From the NCBI GenBank assembly GCA_019096065.1, contig JAGUCH010000002.1:15326501-15390500 (forward strand): a stretch of 64,000 nucleotides of DNA, read 5' to 3'. Under the pieces are notes generated by a model. That model was given only the letters and a program-made list of their open reading frames with translations. It did not search any database and was not told the origin of the DNA. This DNA comes from Paracyclopina nana. Its lineage: Eukaryota; Arthropoda; Copepoda; Cyclopoida; Cyclopettidae. Of this stretch, positions 1 through 12,298 are shown one piece after another; position 1 is the stretch's first letter; the number at the start of each line of letters is the position of its first letter. The position numbers and the translations under genes are program-made.

Positions 1-647
1 GATTTAAGTTCATTGCTGCTTTATGGTTAGCCTATTACTAAAAGTAGACATATGTTGCAAAAAATAGTGCATTACAGGGTAGGCAGGGAAATTTGACCCC
101 TACAGAAACATAAAATATTTTTATAAGATTTACGATTTTTCAACAATTTTTTAAAAGAGGCCATGTGAAAGTGCCTGCCTTGGTATTCACATCATTAAAT
201 GAGTATTGTCTTTTTCTTACTAAGGTTGCAGGTTGAAGTACCCTTATAAAAATAGATATTTTCAATTCAGCCATCCTCTAGTTAGGTTCTACTATGAAGG
301 TTTGGTTACCAGTGAAGAAAAGGGTGATCAGGTTAAGGTGAAAAATAACCACAACTTCATAAATCAAATTTGCTTGCCCTCCCTGTGAGTCAATACTATA
401 CATAATCCATGGGTACTCTGATTTTGCTGATAATAAATTGTTTTAATATTAAAGAAGATTTATGTTTTGATAAGCCTACATCATGGTTGAGAGGAAAGCT
501 TTCAATTACTTAGGCCTGGAAAATAATTAAACTAAATTTGCATGTTATTATAAAAATGTGCTAGTGACTTTAGGGTATTATTGATTTTTTTATCGAAGGT
601 TTTTTGTGCAATCTTCATAGCAGTCTTGTTATGAGCTGCTATTGAAA
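1..647. other. 5' flank, no gene recognised
   Basis: AT-rich sequence upstream of the first gene of the membrane-protein cluster. I see no convincing exon, RNA gene or core promoter motif on either strand. Confidence 0.4.
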
Positions 648-3600
648 ATGGTTAGTAATATAAAAAAGCAACAAAAGCAGAGGCAATGGATTTTATATTG
701 TTGGGATTGGAAAATTGCTTCTGGATTCTTGATTTTTTGTATTTTCCTCAGCATTGGAGGACTTTTAATTATCAATGGTTCAGATTGGTTTTCATCACTA
801 GGTAAGAGTACTTGTATTTGTTGGATATTTTTCTGATGAGATCTCACACCAATCCAAAAATGGTGCAAAATGGTTAAAAATGATGCATTCACCCTCATCC
901 CCTCATCCATTAAAAGACATAAAATTGACTAACAAAACCAAACAAAAGATTTGGCAGCCTGAAAATAGGCAAAAATTGCCCAAAAAAGGCTTAATTCAAG
1001 ACACATTATAGCCCATTCAAATCAGCATAGTCATGTCACAGCTTGCTTGCTAAATCTGACTTAATTGATTTTTTCTTTACTATACTATGCTGATTCTTGT
1101 TGAAACCCAGCTATAATTTGGGCCTCATAACCCAGAACTCTATAAATCACTCAACCTTTCTACAAATCTTTTGACTTTAACTCACAAGATCCAAAAACCA
1201 GCAAATTTTAAATCCCATAGTTAATTGTGCACCAATTTTTTTCAGCTTGTCGAATCTGTCAAGATTTTGTTTGCTTAAATATTGAAATCTCCTTAATTCA
1301 TTAAATAGATCCCTACTTAAGTCATCTGAGTGCAAGACTACATGCATTCTCTTGGTTAAACAGAATTCCCTTCTTCAGGTCTGCAAGAGGTTTCAAGCTG
1401 GACTGAATGGACCAGTTGCTCCTCTGTTGGATTTAATCGAACTAGAAAGATCAACAATTGTAAAAGCTGCCAAGAAGCTGTAGAATCCTGCAAACCTCAA
1501 GGTTAGGATGTAGAAAGAAATCATAGAATCTAGACCATGATTATCTTACTATTATTATTTTTAGGTTGGAATGAGTGGTCAAGGTGCTCCATTGAATGCT
1601 CACAAAAAGATAATAGAATTGGTCATAGGCTTAGAGAATGGAAATGCAATGATGACTCAAATCATTGTAATGAAACACATGTCTATGAAAATGAGACCTG
1701 CACTAGTAACAATCTTTGTAATCTTGGTAACTCAGCTGAGCATTTACTCACAATATATGCTTACTTAGTAAAATTATAAGATTGCAGTTCTTCATTTGTG
1801 GGTGATGGGTTCTGTGACGATATCTACAATTTCGAAACATGTAATTTTGACCAAGGAGATTGTTGCCTAGCAACAGTAAAGAGCAAGCATTTTTGCTCAG
1901 AATGTGTGTGTTATGCAGAGCCTGAATTGATGGAAAATTGCCTGCATAAAAGATCAGTAGGTAATGGCATCTGTGATGATTTTACCAATACAATTGACTG
2001 TGGCTATGATGGAGGTAAAACCCATAAACTGAAATCTAGCAGCATTAAGTTAAAGGATAATTTTAGGTGATTGCTGTGGGCCAAACAATTATTCCTTTTG
2101 TTCCATATGTGACTGTAAGATTAATCCATATGAGCTTTTATCAAGCCACCATATTCCATTAATTTCTGACTGCACAATTTGGCATCAGCATTTGGTGGGT
2201 GACATGTTCTGTCAACATGAAACTAACACTGAAAAATGCAATTATGATGGAGGAGATTGTTGCCTGCCCATAGTGCTTATAAATGATTGCAGCAATTGCT
2301 CATGCCATAAACAATCAGTTAATTCCACAAAAGTGAAGGCTGTTTGTCCATCTCACTTGATTCCTATGATTTTGAATGACCATTGTAATGATGAGGTACT
2401 GAATGTTGCCATAATTGTCCAAGAATTAATGACATTTTGACTTCTTTCAGTCAAATGTAGCGGAATGTGATTATGATGGTGGGAAATGTTGTGGTGACTC
2501 AAAATTTCTTTATTGTAAAGAGTGCTTGTGTCTAGACCCAAAACATCTATCAATGCCAAGAGGTGTTAACAAGTCTTCTAATTATCACATAACCTAATTA
2601 CAAAGCTTTTTTTGTAAGAAATTGGAAAAACCTGCAGATATTGGCATTTGAGTGGGAATGGATTTTGTGATGATGTTACTAACAATGAGGATTGCAATTG
2701 GGATGGGGGAGATTGTTGTAAAAGTTCAGCTATCCGTGGAAGCTGCATAGAATGCAATTGTATTCAGGGTATATGTTCATAATCTATGCATTATAAATAC
2801 TACCAGGCTATAATAGTGCAAGGTGTTGAATGAACACATGCCTGCTCCTATCATCATAGAAAGTAGAATCTTTTAGAGGGCATGTAATATGTCAGCTGGA
2901 TACTTCAGATAATAATTAAAATGAGCTGAATGGTTTTTTTTTCTTGAACATGCCCTCAAAAATGGCTCTATTTTCATATTTACTTCTTTCTCCTTAAATT
3001 GTTCCGCCAACTTTGATTTTCTTTCCATTATAAAGGCTTTTTATGGCAGAAAACTTATTTAAAGTGCTCTAGACAAGAACCCTTGCATCTATGAGCATGA
3101 AATCATTTTTTAGAGCAAAGAAGTGCATTTTTATCATGGGGGCATTTAAATGGTATCTTAGCTCTGTCAGTACCACTTCCAGTATGACTTGATCCAGTTA
3201 CTATAGTTTCTAGAGACATGCACTAGCCTGGGCATAATTTCAAAGTTTAAAGTTCTTCTGAGCTCTCATTTTTCATTCATGATCTATGTAGTCAGCTGAA
3301 GCATAAGAAATTTTTTGAATATTCTCTAGATTTATTGGAGTCAAATGCATGCATAGAGGAGTCATTTTATGATGGCTTGTGCATGATGCAAAACAAAAAT
3401 ATTGATTGTCTGTATGATGGCTTGGATTGTATTATAGATGATGCTCTTAATGCAAACTGTAATGTTATGCTACTTGACAATGATGAATGTAATTTTGAGA
3501 ACAACAGACCTGAGTGTTACAATGATTTTGGGCTATGCTCTAATGCAACTATCAAAAGTGAGTTTCCTTTTACCTTTCAGCAACTCATAATAAAAGAGCT

Positions 3601-6600
3601 CTTATGACCAATTTCAAGAAAATTCTTGCTTGCCTGAACTGAAGGCTGATTTTACATGTGACCTAATTAACAACAATACTGAGTGTATTCATGATGGTGG
3701 TGATTGCTTAGAATCCAACAATCAGGGTAAAATTGTCCAATAGGTTTTTGCAATTCAAAATCTCTTACTTGTGTCCATTTCTTTCAGAGGCTGTTGTGAT
3801 TGGGTTGGGCTCTGGTAATATCATATTATCAGATTTCATTACTTATTTAGCAAATGGTAAGCCAGAAACTTTATGTAGTACTTGCTGCCTAATGTTTAAA
3901 GAATAACGTATGGATTGCTTGATCTAACAAAAACCAATTTTGAAAATAATACGGAAGAAAGCTCCTCAATGTTGGAGAAATAGGCAAAAGACACATCATG
4001 AGTGATTGCTATGAACTATATCCAGTGGCCCAAAATTGATTCTTGCTAGATCCTTGCTTTTTTATAATCATATGAAATCTTGATTGATATGTTTACTCAA
4101 CCTTATCAGCAATGTGTCACCAATTGTATTAAAATTACAATTTTAGGCAAAGCAGTGAATTGGATCCCTAGATTTCCTTATCCACTTGAGAATGGGGCTC
4201 TTTTTAAGTCATCATCATCTAGCATTTTCATTTGTGGTGGACAAGACAACAATGATGTGTATCAGACTAATTGTTTTATGTATTCTTATAACAATGTCTC
4301 ATATGCTCTTTGGAAGCTTGTCAAAACCATTAATGTATTTCCTCTGTCATTTGGGCATACACTTTTAAGAAAGAAATCATTAGGTGAATAGTTAGAGGAA
4401 GTTTGCTTACTTTTTCATTTGAATATTCATTAAAGGTGGAATATGGCAAGAGTTTATGTGGTTTACAGGGGGCCAAGTTGGTAGTGGATTTGTTCTTGCC
4501 AACTCTTTTCAGCTTCTTGTGAGTGAAAATGAAACTGTAAAAATTGGAGATGAATGGCTAAGTGGTGATGACCTGCCAATCCCATTGGCTGCCCATTGTG
4601 TAGCAGAACTTGCTATTGGAAGTGATTCATACATTGTTGCTGGTGGTTACACCTTTGATGGCTCATTGACGGCAAGAACTTTTCTGTACAACACTTCCAA
4701 ACATAAACCAGAGTCTTCATGGAGTGATGCTGGAAATATGAGGATTCCAAGAAAAGATGTAACATGCTTGCCTTATCACATTAATGACTTAGATGTTGTT
4801 ATTGCAGTTGGTGGTACATCCTTGAATAATGAAGCTCTTGCTTCCTCTGAGGTGTATTACATCAAGAGTAATAAATGGGCTTTGATAAGGCACAATTTGC
4901 CATGGCCATTAACTTCTGGCTTTGCTCTGAACGTCAGAAGTAGGTTGCTGTATGTGGGAGGGCAAAAGAGTGGCAATTTACAAAGATATATTTGGGCCTA
5001 TCACCCTTCAGTTGGATGGAAAAGATCAAGCATCATTCTTAAGGAGGCACTAAAAAACCATATCAGCTTGACTATCAATTCAACAGACATCAAGCATAAA
5101 AGTACTCAAAGTTTATTTTAACTTTTCTAAGGAAATTTTTCCATTGAATTTCTCTAGAACATCCAAATATACTAATTTTTGGTGGTGAGCTAATGAATGG
5201 TGATCCAGCTCCAACTGAAGCTATATGCTTGGGAAGAGATGTTGAAAGTATCCTTAACCCTTACTGCGACAGTGCTGTTTCCATAGTTCAAGATTCAAGT
5301 GAGCAAATCTTTTCCTAATTTTCTATGAGGAAACTTAGAAATTTGGCTTCTGTAGAGGAATTTAAATTTGGAAGCACCATTCAAGCGCCCTATTTGAATC
5401 CAGTGATAATTGAATCAACTTCATCATATATGGCATGTGGAGGAGTGTTTGGTGATACATCTCAGGATCCAATTGATCAAATACCCAATCCTCTTTGCAT
5501 TGAATTTGATGAAGAACAGCTCAAGTGGAAAGTAAAGATGGAAAATTTAACAATACTTCAATGGCTGAGAAACCAGTCATCGCATGCTCACTCTTCAAGA
5601 AATGAAGCATGGATAACTGGTGGCTTGGTTTATTCCATCAAAAATAATTATTCTAGCCCAACAAGTTACAGATTCACCCTAAACAAAACTGAGACTGTCT
5701 CATCAAAGGGATCTACTCCAGGACCCGATTTACCATTTCCTCTTGCTGGACATTGCATGGTGTATCTTGGGAATTACACATATTTTCTCGCTGGCGGTTT
5801 TACTGGACGCTACTTCTCTCCTACAAGAACTGCTTTTTTGCAGGCAAGGCACTTATAGGCTCCTTAATCATTTAAGGCATTAAAAGAAATAGATCTATCA
5901 AATCAAAAAGCAGGTGACACAAATCTGTAAATGGAAAAACTGCTAAACTTTATTCTGCCCGCTAAAGCCATCTAACAGTTCCATTTGCCTTAAACTTTTG
6001 ACTCATCATGTAATAATATGCAAGTTCCTACTTGTGCATCTAAAAACTTTTAGGACTGCCACAAATCCCTACATTTCTATAGACATATTTTGGCACTTTC
6101 TGAAACTCTCAGCCACATTTCCATGCACTATATTGGCACAGTCATCTATGAAATCTGTGACATGTTTACTTCTCTGAACAATTGGCACTGACCTAAAATC
6201 CCACATAGGCACTTTTACAACTTTTCTAGACATTCACAGACTTTGCAGACTAATACATTCATTCTTTCAAGCATACAGGGTGCAGTTCCCAAGTTGCAAC
6301 TGCCACACAGCTGATTCAACCCATATTTTCTTCTTCAGAGCAGCCCACTACTTGCAGTTTTGTAGCGTGGAGTTTTGGTCAACTGAAATAGATTTTAGTT
6401 AAAGTTGATTCAAGTTATTATTACAAAATTATGTTTTCATTATCAGAAATTGTTAATTTTTTTACCACCAATTGTTAATTTATGCTAAGCTTTATTTTAT
6501 TAGGCATTATGTAAATTAAACAAAAATTAATAAACACTTCAAATTTTTGTTAAGAGTAATGTCATAGTTTGATTTCTACCTTTGCTATTTTTCTCCATAA

Positions 6601-9279
6601 AAAGATCAAGTGTTGCTGAGGATACTTTTATCAAAATTTTCTGCTACTATTTTAGCTAATTTTAGCTCGTGAACCACCTTATATACTATATTCTTATGTG
6701 GATACTTGATCATAACTAATCTACTTTCAGTGAGTGATGGCACCAAATATTGCTTACTGTGAGACTAAAAAGTAATTGATTAATCCAATTTTGAAGTTTG
6801 CTTATGGGCATGCAGATGGTTTAATGTAAAAGTACTAACAGAAACAATCTTTTTTATCTGTGGAAAATACAAGATGCAGCTTTGAAAATGCAAGCAACAG
6901 GCTGCTCTGAAGAATTAAATAAATGGGTCAAATTAGCTGTAGTGTTAATGCAATTTCAGAGCTGCACCTTGTAGATACATATATGTAGAGGAGTGTAATT
7001 TTAAGTGCAGATTGGACCAGAAATATAGGATGGCTATGACCTATTTAGCCAATTTATCTACAATTGTATTGCAGCATGCCTTCTTCAATTTTCATGGTCC
7101 TTGCTGGATCTGTCTAGTGTTTACAATCTTCATAAATACCATTTAAGTGACTAGAGGCATGTGAAAGTATTTGTTCCTAATTTTCAGATTGAGCCAAAAG
7201 TGATTAGGAATGTTTGCTTTCTTAAGATTAATGCTCTGTTCATCGACAAACTCAATAAGGAATGGGAAAGCAAAATTCCTTTGCGCAAGGGAGTTCTCAG
7301 AACATAAACTAGCTGCGTAGAGTTGTCATTCTGCATAGTTTTGTCATTATGCATTCCTTAAGGAACGTTAGATGAAGCTAGTAAAAAAAGTGTTGATGTG
7401 GATTCTCAACTAACAACATTTTCACTTGTTTTGTTGGCATTAGTTGCCTAATGATTCATATAAGAAAAGTAGAAGACAGAGAGGGGATAATTAGCAGTTG
7501 CCTAATGATTCATATAAGAAAAGTAGAAGACAGAGAGGGGATAATTGCAATTTTATGGCACAAGAATAAACTGAATTAAGAAAAGTAGGAATTGTTGAGC
7601 AAATTATTCCAAAAGTGAAAAACCTATTAGATCATCTTAATGAAAAGTTTGTCTTTAGAACCAAAAATCTGGAAAATACAGAAGTGCAAATAAAATGATA
7701 CATGCTAGAACATCACATTCATGCATGGCTTTTGAACTACCTGCCCAAAAAGATTTTGTCATAGTTGTTGCTGGTGGAGGTATTTCAAAGATTGAAACAT
7801 ATTCCTTCAAAGATCATTCTTGGAATGTTACTGAGCAAGATTTTTGTGAAAAGAGTAGATGCAATATGCTTTTAGGAGCTGTGCCTGTCACAACACCTTT
7901 CATTACCTTACTTATTGGAGGAGTACAGGCTGACACTATGGAACCGTCAAATAGAATCTTTCAGCTCTTATGTCCAGCTGATAGAAACTCGTGTCGTAAG
8001 AAGTTGATATTCTTTTAGGAATATCTCAATAAATAATTTCTATTTTATATTTTTATTTCTAGACTTTCAACAATTAGATTATTATTTGACAGTTCCTCGG
8101 AAGCTGTTTACTGCATTTACTATGAACTTTGAAACTGCTGACTACTCACAATATTTTGAAGAAAATGCGCTACTGGATCTTTCTCTGGAGCAAAGCCAAA
8201 CATTAGTAAAAGGTAGCAATGAACTGTACTTGCTATAGCAAATTTCATAAGTATTTTGTGGATAGTTACAAGAGTTTTGACAGTTCATGGGAAAACAGCA
8301 GTTACAGTTCCAATTGGTGTTGAAACTTTGAATAACTCTGAAATCTATGAAACAAAATTATTTTATGATTTGAGCTTTGGATATGGCTACATTATGGATA
8401 ATCAGTACCTTATCATGATTGGAGGCAAAGATGGGACTAGTGTACATGCCCATTTTTTTTTGTCTGATAATCAAGACAAAAATGACTTAATCAAAATGGA
8501 AGCAATGCCTGAGTGGCATTATGATGGGGCTGGTATTCTAATGAATGACAAGGACTTTTGGATATTTGGTGGATTAAATTTGGAATTCCAGTATGTCTCC
8601 AATTGTCATTTCCTTTCCGAAGGGAAATGGGAACTTGGATTGAGAAGAATCAACAACAAAAATGAGCCAATAATGCTTCAGTTCAAATTAAGAAGCTTTT
8701 GTGGGGTAAACTATAAGCACAAGTATGCTATTTTGATTGGAGGTTTGCATGAATCGGGTAATATTAGAACATATTGGATGATGATGATGTGTACAGTTTA
8801 TACTTTTATACAAGTTAGGCAAAGTCTACAAGCATGTAATGGCTTACAACTTATATCCTGATGCAGATGACTGGATTTTTCAATACAAAATGGCCAACCT
8901 TTTATCACCGAGAATGAGCCATGCTTGCACTTCCTATTACAACAATCAGAATGAGTACATAATTCTAGTAGGTGGGGGTGTTTCTGCTGTCAATGAGATG
9001 ATGTTGAACTATGTAGAAAAATTTGAAAACAATCAATGGAATGTGATTCAAGAGATGTCTTTCCCAATTTTGACTAGATACGCTGCTCTTGTGGCTGGAA
9101 TTGAAGCCACAAACAAGATATTCCTTTTTGCTGGCCAAGGTGCAGACTACATGCCTGACAATGCAGTTTATGAATACAGAAATTGGACAAAAAATTGGTC
9201 TCGGATTGGTAATATGGGAAAGAAAGGTTATCCTTGGACTATTGCCATGCCATATGAAGAACTCTTCTTTAAAGACTGA
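648..9279 (+). CDS. Type II membrane protein with TSP1-like, LNR and kelch modules (18 exons, 1546 aa)
   Basis: I do not recognise a named orthologue. Exons: 648-801, 1379-1501, 1565-1726, 1781-2014, 2067-2395, 2451-2562, 2619-2768, 3330-3557, 3619-3726, 3788-3856, 4147-4383, 4436-5101, 5158-5298, 5356-5843, 7659-7995, 8063-8212, 8266-8757, 8819-9279. Exon 1 encodes a short Lys/Gln-rich tail and one hydrophobic segment (residues about 25-45), so a type II signal anchor. Exons 2-3 encode W-x-x-W-x-x-C modules like thrombospondin type 1. Exons 4-9 encode about eight LNR repeats (GNGxCDD...C-x-DGGDCC); the later ones lose cysteines. Exons 11-18 encode about 16 kelch-type beta strands with GG doublets, arranged as three successive arrays. 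Fifteen of 17 introns are phase 1; intron 14 uses a GC donor. The C-terminal kelch part should be extracellular. A role in adhesion or recognition is inference only. Confidence 0.72.
5844..7658 (+). other. GC-AG intron (1.8 kb) within the kelch region
   Basis: The coding frame at 5843 ends at CAG followed by GCAAGG and resumes after TTTAG at 7659 in the same phase (0). The joined protein keeps kelch spacing. No gene is recognised inside this intron; it holds a 54-bp-period tandem duplication near 7443. Confidence 0.5.
7443..7546. repeat. Tandem duplication, 54-bp period
   Basis: A 50-bp segment beginning GTTGCCTAATG is present at 7443 and again, identical, at 7497, separated by four bases. 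It is a recent, intronic duplication. Confidence 0.9.
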
Positions 9280-9281
9280 TC

Positions 9282-9287
9282 AATAAA
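9282..9287 (+). terminator. Polyadenylation signal AATAAA
   Basis: AATAAA lies 3 nt after the stop codon of the LNR-kelch gene, implying a very short 3' UTR. Confidence 0.5.
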
Positions 9288-9544
9288 ATGAAAACACCAT
9301 CAATGAAATACACAAGAACTCTCAGCTATCCTTTCACCAATTAAATTAGTGCTCATGAAAAAGCTATTTCATTTTATGAACAGATTGAAATGAGTTAGTG
9401 TGATTGATTAAATAGTTGGTAAGGGCTGTAATGCATTTTATTATTATCATGGGTTAATCAGGTAATCAATAGAACTTTGCATTTATATGAATATGATACT
9501 AATGTTTGGTAGCAGAAACTGTTCATTAAGTGATAAATAGCACA

Positions 9545-12122
9545 ATGAATATTCTTTATAAGTTGGGCTTATTCCTGTCCAATTTGCCATTCATAGCTGT
9601 GAATGCGTCATGTGATTGTGCAAGTGGCATTGTTGAAAATGACTTCTGCATTGAGGAGCACACCCAGTTCTATGGTGTAGAAACTCAAGTTGTTTATTCA
9701 TCTGGATCTGTTCAAAATTGCTCAAGTACCTGCAGAAAAAGCAATAATTGCAGCTTTTTTTCATACCTTAAAATTGAAAAAGCATGCATTTTGTTGAGTG
9801 ACTTTAAAGCTTCATTGAATGATGGAAACTACATGACAGTGTCAGGCTATGACATCACTAACTCTGAGCTGTGTAGTAAGTAATTCAAAATTACTCTTTT
9901 GCAAAATTTATTGTTGATATGGCGCTCAACTGACTTGTAAATTATTTCAAAATAATTTTAGATTTAATCAACATGAGAAATGACTACTACTGCTGGAGAG
10001 AGTTTGATTTATTGAAATGTGCTGGCACCAAAAAACTAATTGGTACCACAAACTGCTTTATCAAAGATCCTGAGACTCCAGAGGAGCAAGATATTTGCAT
10101 GTGCAAAAGACCTGGATACATTATGGAGTGAGATAAATTAATTAACTATCCTTTTAACTAAATAGTGAACTTTATTAGAATATTCTCATTATACCAGAGT
10201 TATAAAGCTAGTATCACAAGCAAGGACACATAACAATTCGTTAATGAGAATAAATAGGAGAAAAATAATTCTTTTTCCAGCCCAGAAGCTGATTTTTGCT
10301 GGACAATGTTGTATGGTTATGTCAATACTGGCCTAGGTTAGCACATGTAAATGATATTATTCCCATTTAAGTTAAACCCAAATTTGGTGACAATCACCTG
10401 TTATTAAATATTGATAGCCCTATTTGCAAGCATAATGACAAATAGTAAATGTTAAACAAATGAAATTAAAACTACACCAGTTCAAATATCATTTACAAAT
10501 ATTCTTTCTAAGAGCTAAAAAGAGAGCAAATATATGATCAGTATAAATGGCCATGTAAAATGGAAACAGTCTGCAATATCACAAAACACTTTCAAGAAAA
10601 TTGCAACATCAATGGAAATTATGTTATGCAAGTCTTTGGAAATTATTTGTGGAATTTTTTGACCTGTTCATTTCATGCAAATCATACTCTGGGTTTGGCC
10701 CAGTTTGAGGCTAGGTATGCTGGAAAAGGAGTTGGCAGGTAAAATTACCAATTCACAGTGGACAAAAAAGCCGTTTTCGCACTCACTAGAAATTCTGTCA
10801 AATCGCCAAATCCTAATTTCAAGACCAATTTTCAGCTTCTTATTTGAATAATTTCTAGACTATCAAAAGTGTCAAAATTAGTAGATATTGACAATTTAAG
10901 ATGAAAGTTTGCCATAAAAATCAATTTTTCTAGGATAAAGTCAATTTTTGGAAAAACAATAGAAGAGCCATTTTTGGCTATTTTCAAGCAGCTATAACTT
11001 TTGTTTGGAATCAAATGTAATCAAGATACTGTGACAAAAAATATAGCCAAGACACCATTTTAGGATAATCAATTAAAATTGAGCGTAGAAATTCGCGGAA
11101 TGAGGAGCTATGATAGCCTGTTTTTAGCTTACAGCTATAAGAAAAGGATGCTACGTCAATTTCGCGACTTATTCGGGATGAGCGTGAAAGCGGCATTTTT
11201 AACCACTGTGCAATTTAAAAATGTTTGTTTAGACATTTGATAGTTATTTAAACTAAAGCAATTTGAAAAAAGCTCTGTACTGCTTAAAAATCTTACAGTA
11301 CTGTGAAGTATGGAAAGTATGATGAGTCTGGCATGTATCCACTCTATGTTTTGCATTGCAATTGCATGGTTCTTCCTATTGTTCATAATCAAGGTGATTC
11401 ATTTTTAGTAAAATCAACTGTCCATGTATCTGTCAATTCAAGACCATGTTATGCCATTTTTGTAGTTTTTCATTCTCATTCTCCTATTCTTTTTTATAGA
11501 AAAATCTTGTGGGGCAAACTACCAGTTAAGTGGGATACTGTTTCCTAAAGTACCAAAGCCTATTTCCAATGTTCATTCATTTTTACATTGCCAAGAAATT
11601 TGTAAACTTTTTCAATCCTGTTATTATTTGACATATGACCCAAAGTTTGGACTTTGTTGGATGTTTGAGGAAGTGAATATGGTGATGCCAAATAACCAAC
11701 TGCTATCAGGACCCCATAAATGCTCACATTCTGATGACAGATTTTTTTCAAATGAAGACCTTTCCTCTTTTTTGACAGCTTCAAACGACTCTATTAGCCT
11801 TCTGAAATCAAAATTTAGTCAATGGGATGATCAATTTTTGGGCCTCAAATGCAACATTCCTATTCCAAACTGGTGTTTAATTATGGGAGGATTTGACTTC
11901 AGTGCCAAGCCAATTTCATCAGGAAGTTGTTTTGCTAACACAGAAGATGGTATTTTCAAAGATGACCTGGTCCCTTTAAATTACTCACAGCTTTGTGGTC
12001 AATGTCATGTTAGAGACAGTTTGGGCTCTGTGCATGGGTTGGCATCGCCAATGCCATCTAATTGTAGAATGGTTCAAAAAACTACAATTTTTTTGGAAGA
12101 AAAGGTCTCATGTGAATGTTAG
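9545..12122 (+). CDS. Secreted PAN/apple-like Cys-rich protein (6 exons, 486 aa)
   Basis: Exons: 9545-9875, 9962-10127, 10281-10336, 10525-10714, 11299-11393, 11500-12122. The protein starts with a likely signal peptide (hydrophobic residues about 5-20, then NASCDC). It holds two PAN/apple-like segments: residues about 55-85 (NCSSTC...CSFFSY...ACILL) and in the last exon (HCQEIC...CYYLTY...LCWMF). No transmembrane helix or GPI-type tail is evident, so it is probably secreted. PAN modules bind proteins or sugars in other families; the ligand here is unknown. The gene lies 266 bp after the LNR-kelch gene on the same strand and resembles the PAN part of the gene at 16.6 kb. The 584-nt intron 4 contains an inverted-repeat transposon. 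Exon joins agree in phase but exons 3-5 are short and less certain. Confidence 0.6.
10754..11210 (+). mobile_element. Non-autonomous DNA transposon, CACAGTGG termini, 5-bp TSD (Transib-like)
   Basis: The element is 457 bp. Both ends read inward CACAGTGG followed by A/T-rich sequence and GCCG(T/C)TTTC. Flanks are CAATT at 10749-10753 and CAATT at 11211-11215, a perfect 5-bp target duplication. It has no long ORF. A related full copy is at 60387-60806 (opposite orientation), a truncated one at 59331, and a diverged one at 52133-52998. A CAC-(A/G)-(A/G)-TG terminus with a 5-bp duplication is the known signature of the Transib/RAG superfamily; the assignment is inference because no transposase is present. 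Confidence 0.7.
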
Positions 12123-12156
12123 CAAATACTATCAACAATAATTAATGTGGCTGTTA

Positions 12157-12162
12157 AATAAA
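12157..12162 (+). terminator. Polyadenylation signal AATAAA
   Basis: AATAAA 35 nt after the stop codon of the PAN-like secreted gene, between two convergent genes (the - strand kelch gene stops at 12299). Confidence 0.55.
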
Positions 12163-12298
12163 GATAGCTAATATCTTTTTGAAAACTACAGCTAAATACC
12201 ATGTAGCCTTGCAGCTAGTCATACAAAAAAATTCTGTCTACAGTAATTTAGGAAGTAAAAAATGATAAAGCAGAAAAATGCAATATTACATTTCTGGT

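Noticed and set aside
11303..11548. Stand-alone 81-codon + strand ORF
   Set aside because: It is the in-phase exon 5 of the PAN-like gene running past its donor at 11393 into the intron.
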